Source: a bacterium (GTDB lineage: Bacteria; Vulcanimicrobiota; Xenobia; Xenobiales; Xenobiaceae). From it: a DNA stretch of 24,842 bases. The notes beneath the pieces were generated by a model. The model did no database searches. It was not told where the DNA came from and saw nothing but the letters and a program-made list of their open reading frames with translations. The stretch covers positions 1 through 24,842 of the forward strand of contig JAFSXH010000102.1 in the NCBI GenBank assembly GCA_017444165.1, given 5' to 3'. Numbering within the stretch: the stretch's first letter is position 1; every line of letters starts with the position of its first letter. Below, in pieces: positions 23,117 through 24,842 of the stretch. A program made the position numbers and the translations under genes.

Positions 23117-23527
23117 ATGCAGCCAGTAAAATTAGTCGACACCAACTTGCTCGAAAAGGCCCTTGATGCCGCTTCTTTGCGCCAGCAGGTTATCTCCAGT
23201 AATATTGCCAACGTCAACACCCAGGGTTACGAAGCCAAGCGCGTTGATTTTGAAAACCACCTTCGCGAGGTCATGGCTTTGCAGAATGGCGATGATGATT
23301 TTAACGCGGCCGATACAGCTGTAGACCCAGAGTTCCGTCTCAATTCCAGCGGAGGTTACACCGCTGAAACTTTGCACGCCACTGTGGAAACCCAAGATGG
23401 TCCGCTCGATCTCAACAGCGAGATGAGCAACTTAGCCAAGAACCAGATCATGTACAATGCTTTAGCCAACAAGATCTCTGGTGTCTACGGAACTCTCAAG
23501 TACGTCATAGATAACTCTGGTCGTTAG
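23117..23527 (+). CDS. flgB: Flagellar basal-body rod protein FlgB
   Basis: 136 residues from the ATG at 23117, chosen because GGGAGGAGAA lies directly upstream; the longer frame from 23084 would place that site inside the gene. FlgB is the proximal rod subunit joining the MS ring to the rest of the rod. The N-terminal rod signature is clear (ALDAASLRQQVISSNIANVN then TQGYEAKRVDF), and the C-terminal helix (LAKNQIMYNALANKISGVYG) pairs with it. First gene of the flagellar operon, with flgC 34 bases on. Confidence 0.96.
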   Translation: MQPVKLVDTNLLEKALDAASLRQQVISSNIANVNTQGYEAKRVDFENHLREVMALQNGDDDFNAADTAVDPEFRLNSSGGYTAETLHATVETQDGPLDLNSEMSNLAKNQIMYNALANKISGVYGTLKYVIDNSGR

Positions 23528-23561
23528 TCTGGTCTAGAAATTTAAGCAGGAGGAACTAGAG

Positions 23562-24023
23562 ATGAATTTTTTCAATACCTTTGATATAGCTTCCAGCGGT
23601 ATGACCGCTCAGCGCAAGATGATGGATGTCACCGCCGCCAATATTGCTAACGTTAATACAACTGAGACAGCCGATGGAACTCCTTTCCGTCGCATGGTTG
23701 CTGTAGTAACTCAGAAGCAGATTGGTGATTGGGACAACGAGTTCCAAGCCTGCTCCTTCGATGATGAAGCTCCTCAGATGCAGGGCGTAGAGGTTTCTAG
23801 TGTCCAGGCCGATGAAGGCGACTTCCGCTGGGTTTATGATCCTAGTAACCCCAAGGCTCAGAAAGAGGGCGAACACAAAGGTTATGTGGCTATGCCCAAT
23901 GTCAATGTTATTTCTGAAATGACCAACATGATGATGGCCAGCCGTGCTTTTGAAGCTAACGCTACTATATTGGATGCCTCCAAGAGTATGTCTATGAAGG
24001 CTCTGGAAATCGGACAGCGTTAA
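23562..24023 (+). CDS. flgC: Flagellar basal-body rod protein FlgC
   Basis: 153 residues, normal for this proximal rod subunit. N-terminal rod motif: FDIASSGMTAQRKMMDVTAA then NIANVNTTET. C-terminal motif: VNVISEMTNMMMASRAFEAN. GVEVSSVQADEGDFRWVYDPSNP in the middle is typical of FlgC. GCAGGAGGAA lies before the ATG. It is followed after 43 bases by fliE. Confidence 0.97.
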   Translation: MNFFNTFDIASSGMTAQRKMMDVTAANIANVNTTETADGTPFRRMVAVVTQKQIGDWDNEFQACSFDDEAPQMQGVEVSSVQADEGDFRWVYDPSNPKAQKEGEHKGYVAMPNVNVISEMTNMMMASRAFEANATILDASKSMSMKALEIGQR

Positions 24024-24066
24024 TACAACATTAAGCTTATCGCCCTAGTGTAAGGAGGAACAAATA

Positions 24067-24423
24067 ATGCAGAACACTTTTTCTATTCAAAGTATAGGTA
24101 GTTTGAATCAGGCTCCCCAGAATTCTCAAATAGCCCCTACCTCTTCCGTAAGCAGTATTAGTAGCGGTATATCTTCTATCTCCGCTCCCACTGAGAGTGA
24201 TGCTAAGTCCTTCTCCAGTATGTTAGGCGACGCTCTCTCAAATGTGAATTCCACTATGGAGTACGCCAATACTTGCACAGACAAGTTGCTCGATGGTAGT
24301 TTGAATAATATCCACGAACTCACCATTGCTGGTGCTAAGTCTGAAGTTATGTTGCACCTCACTACTCAGGTAGCTTCTAAGCTCTGTTCATCGGCTACGA
24401 CCTTGTTCCAGATGCAGCTGTAA
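24067..24423 (+). CDS. fliE: Flagellar hook-basal body complex protein FliE
   Basis: 118 residues. FliE links the MS ring to the rod and the export gate. The family's C-terminal helices are recognisable (FSSMLGDALSNVNSTMEYAN, then IHELTIAGAKSEVMLHLTTQ). The N-terminal 45 residues are Ser/Ile-rich and low complexity. TAAGGAGGAAC precedes the ATG. Position between flgC and fliF supports the call. Confidence 0.95.
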   Translation: MQNTFSIQSIGSLNQAPQNSQIAPTSSVSSISSGISSISAPTESDAKSFSSMLGDALSNVNSTMEYANTCTDKLLDGSLNNIHELTIAGAKSEVMLHLTTQVASKLCSSATTLFQMQL

Positions 24424-24456
24424 AAAATCATCCTGATAACACTGGGGGATAAAATA

Positions 24457-24507
24457 AAAATCGTCATCTGGATCTTTTGCAGGAAAGACTACTTAGATGG
24501 CGATTTT
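24457..24507 (+). other. Nested hairpin between fliE and fliF
   Basis: The outer 13-bp stem pairs 24457-24469 (AAAATCGTCATCT) with 24495-24507 (AGATGGCGATTTT; one G-U pair). An inner 5-bp stem has TCTTT and AAAGA arms. Only TTTT-C-T follows, so it would be a weak terminator; it may instead adjust the fliE/fliF transcript ratio. Confidence 0.6.
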
Positions 24508-24542
24508 CTCATTTAACCCATCTTTAGAAAGGAGCAGAGATT

Positions 24543-24842
24543 ATGGCCACTGGTATCCAAACTGGCATGAGGACTGGTAGTGGTCCTCTGGCCACAGGAA
24601 GAGGGCCTCTAGGAAAAGCACCAGGCGGTGCTCCTGGCGCAGCTGGAGGTGGTGGTGGAGGCCCATTAGGTAAGCTCGGTGCAATATGGTCGGGCATGAA
24701 CCCGAAAGTGAGAATCGCACTCGTAGTGGTGCTGGTTCTTCTTGTTGTTGGTGGAATAGGTTTCAATTTATATTCTAGTGCCAACCAACCAGTAGAGTTG
24801 TATGCGACTAAGCTCAGTGAAGATGATGTCACCGATGTGTCT
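24543..24842 (+). CDS. fliF: Flagellar MS-ring protein FliF, N-terminal part (3' end outside window)
   Basis: The first 100 codons are visible. FliF forms the MS ring, the base on which the flagellum assembles. A single membrane segment (about residues 57-77, ALVVVLVLLVVGGIGF) is followed by PVELYATKLSEDDVTDV, the start of the periplasmic ring-building motifs. Before the membrane segment is an unusual 45-residue Gly/Pro/Ala-rich extension (TGSGPLATGRGPLGKAPGG, then a run of Gly). AAGGAGCAGAG precedes the ATG. Position after flgB-flgC-fliE supports the call. Confidence 0.9.
   Translation, partial: MATGIQTGMRTGSGPLATGRGPLGKAPGGAPGAAGGGGGGPLGKLGAIWSGMNPKVRIALVVVLVLLVVGGIGFNLYSSANQPVELYATKLSEDDVTDVS

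Noticed and set aside
24524..24832. 102-codon minus-strand open frame with a Pro/Gly-rich product
   Set aside because: It is the antisense of the Gly/Pro-rich start of fliF, which has the ribosome site, membrane segment and operon position.

Overview
This window comes from a flagellated bacterium of moderate GC content. I could not assign a phylum. The greA-lysS pair, the flgB-flgC-fliE-fliF order, a protein with a 'stalk' (copper-amine-oxidase N-terminal-like) domain and tRNA genes that encode their own CCA ends recall Firmicutes-like or deep-branching lineages. A full-length RapA helicase and a DUF3300 protein are more usual in Proteobacteria. Lipoproteins, a PBP4-type carboxypeptidase and a signal-peptide-bearing DUF3300 protein point to an elaborate cell envelope. 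Coding density is high, and GTG and TTG starts are common.

Layout. At 1-346 is the end of an XdhC/CoxI-type molybdenum-enzyme maturation gene, overlapping the end of a convergent dacB (PBP4). Upstream of dacB on the minus strand is a DUF3300 gene whose C-terminus contains six tandem 30-residue repeats, ending in a strong terminator. At 3857-6708 is a minus-strand unit: a small helix-turn-helix/coiled-coil protein, a stalk-domain protein, elongation factor P and a lipoprotein, closed by a terminator. At 6767-7192 is a four-gene tRNA operon (Pro, Arg, His, Lys) with a perfect consensus promoter and its own terminator. rapA follows on the same strand (7207-9909). A 584-bp non-coding stretch (9910-10493) carries a perfect 44-bp direct repeat and two large hairpins of the same architecture. 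Next is a btuFCD-like ABC importer (10494-13064, minus).

A seven-gene plus-strand operon runs from 13195 to a perfect-stem terminator at 19918-19972: a class III aminotransferase, an SRPBCC (START-like) protein, a homologue of the cyanobacterial long-chain acyl-ACP reductase (AAR) with its catalytic cysteine retained, a Rossmann-like protein often annotated as quinate 5-dehydrogenase, greA, lysS and a membrane-anchored TPR protein. The first four look like a small metabolic module tied to growth genes. An acyl-ACP reductase beside a putrescine-type aminotransferase and a lipid-binding fold suggests aldehyde-to-amine or lipid-modifying chemistry, and this is the most interesting candidate system here. 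On the minus strand follow recQ and two unrecognised acidic-protein genes in one unit. A 239-bp divergent region then leads to the flagellar basal-body genes flgB, flgC, fliE and the start of fliF, which runs off the window and has an unusual Gly/Pro-rich N-terminal extension.
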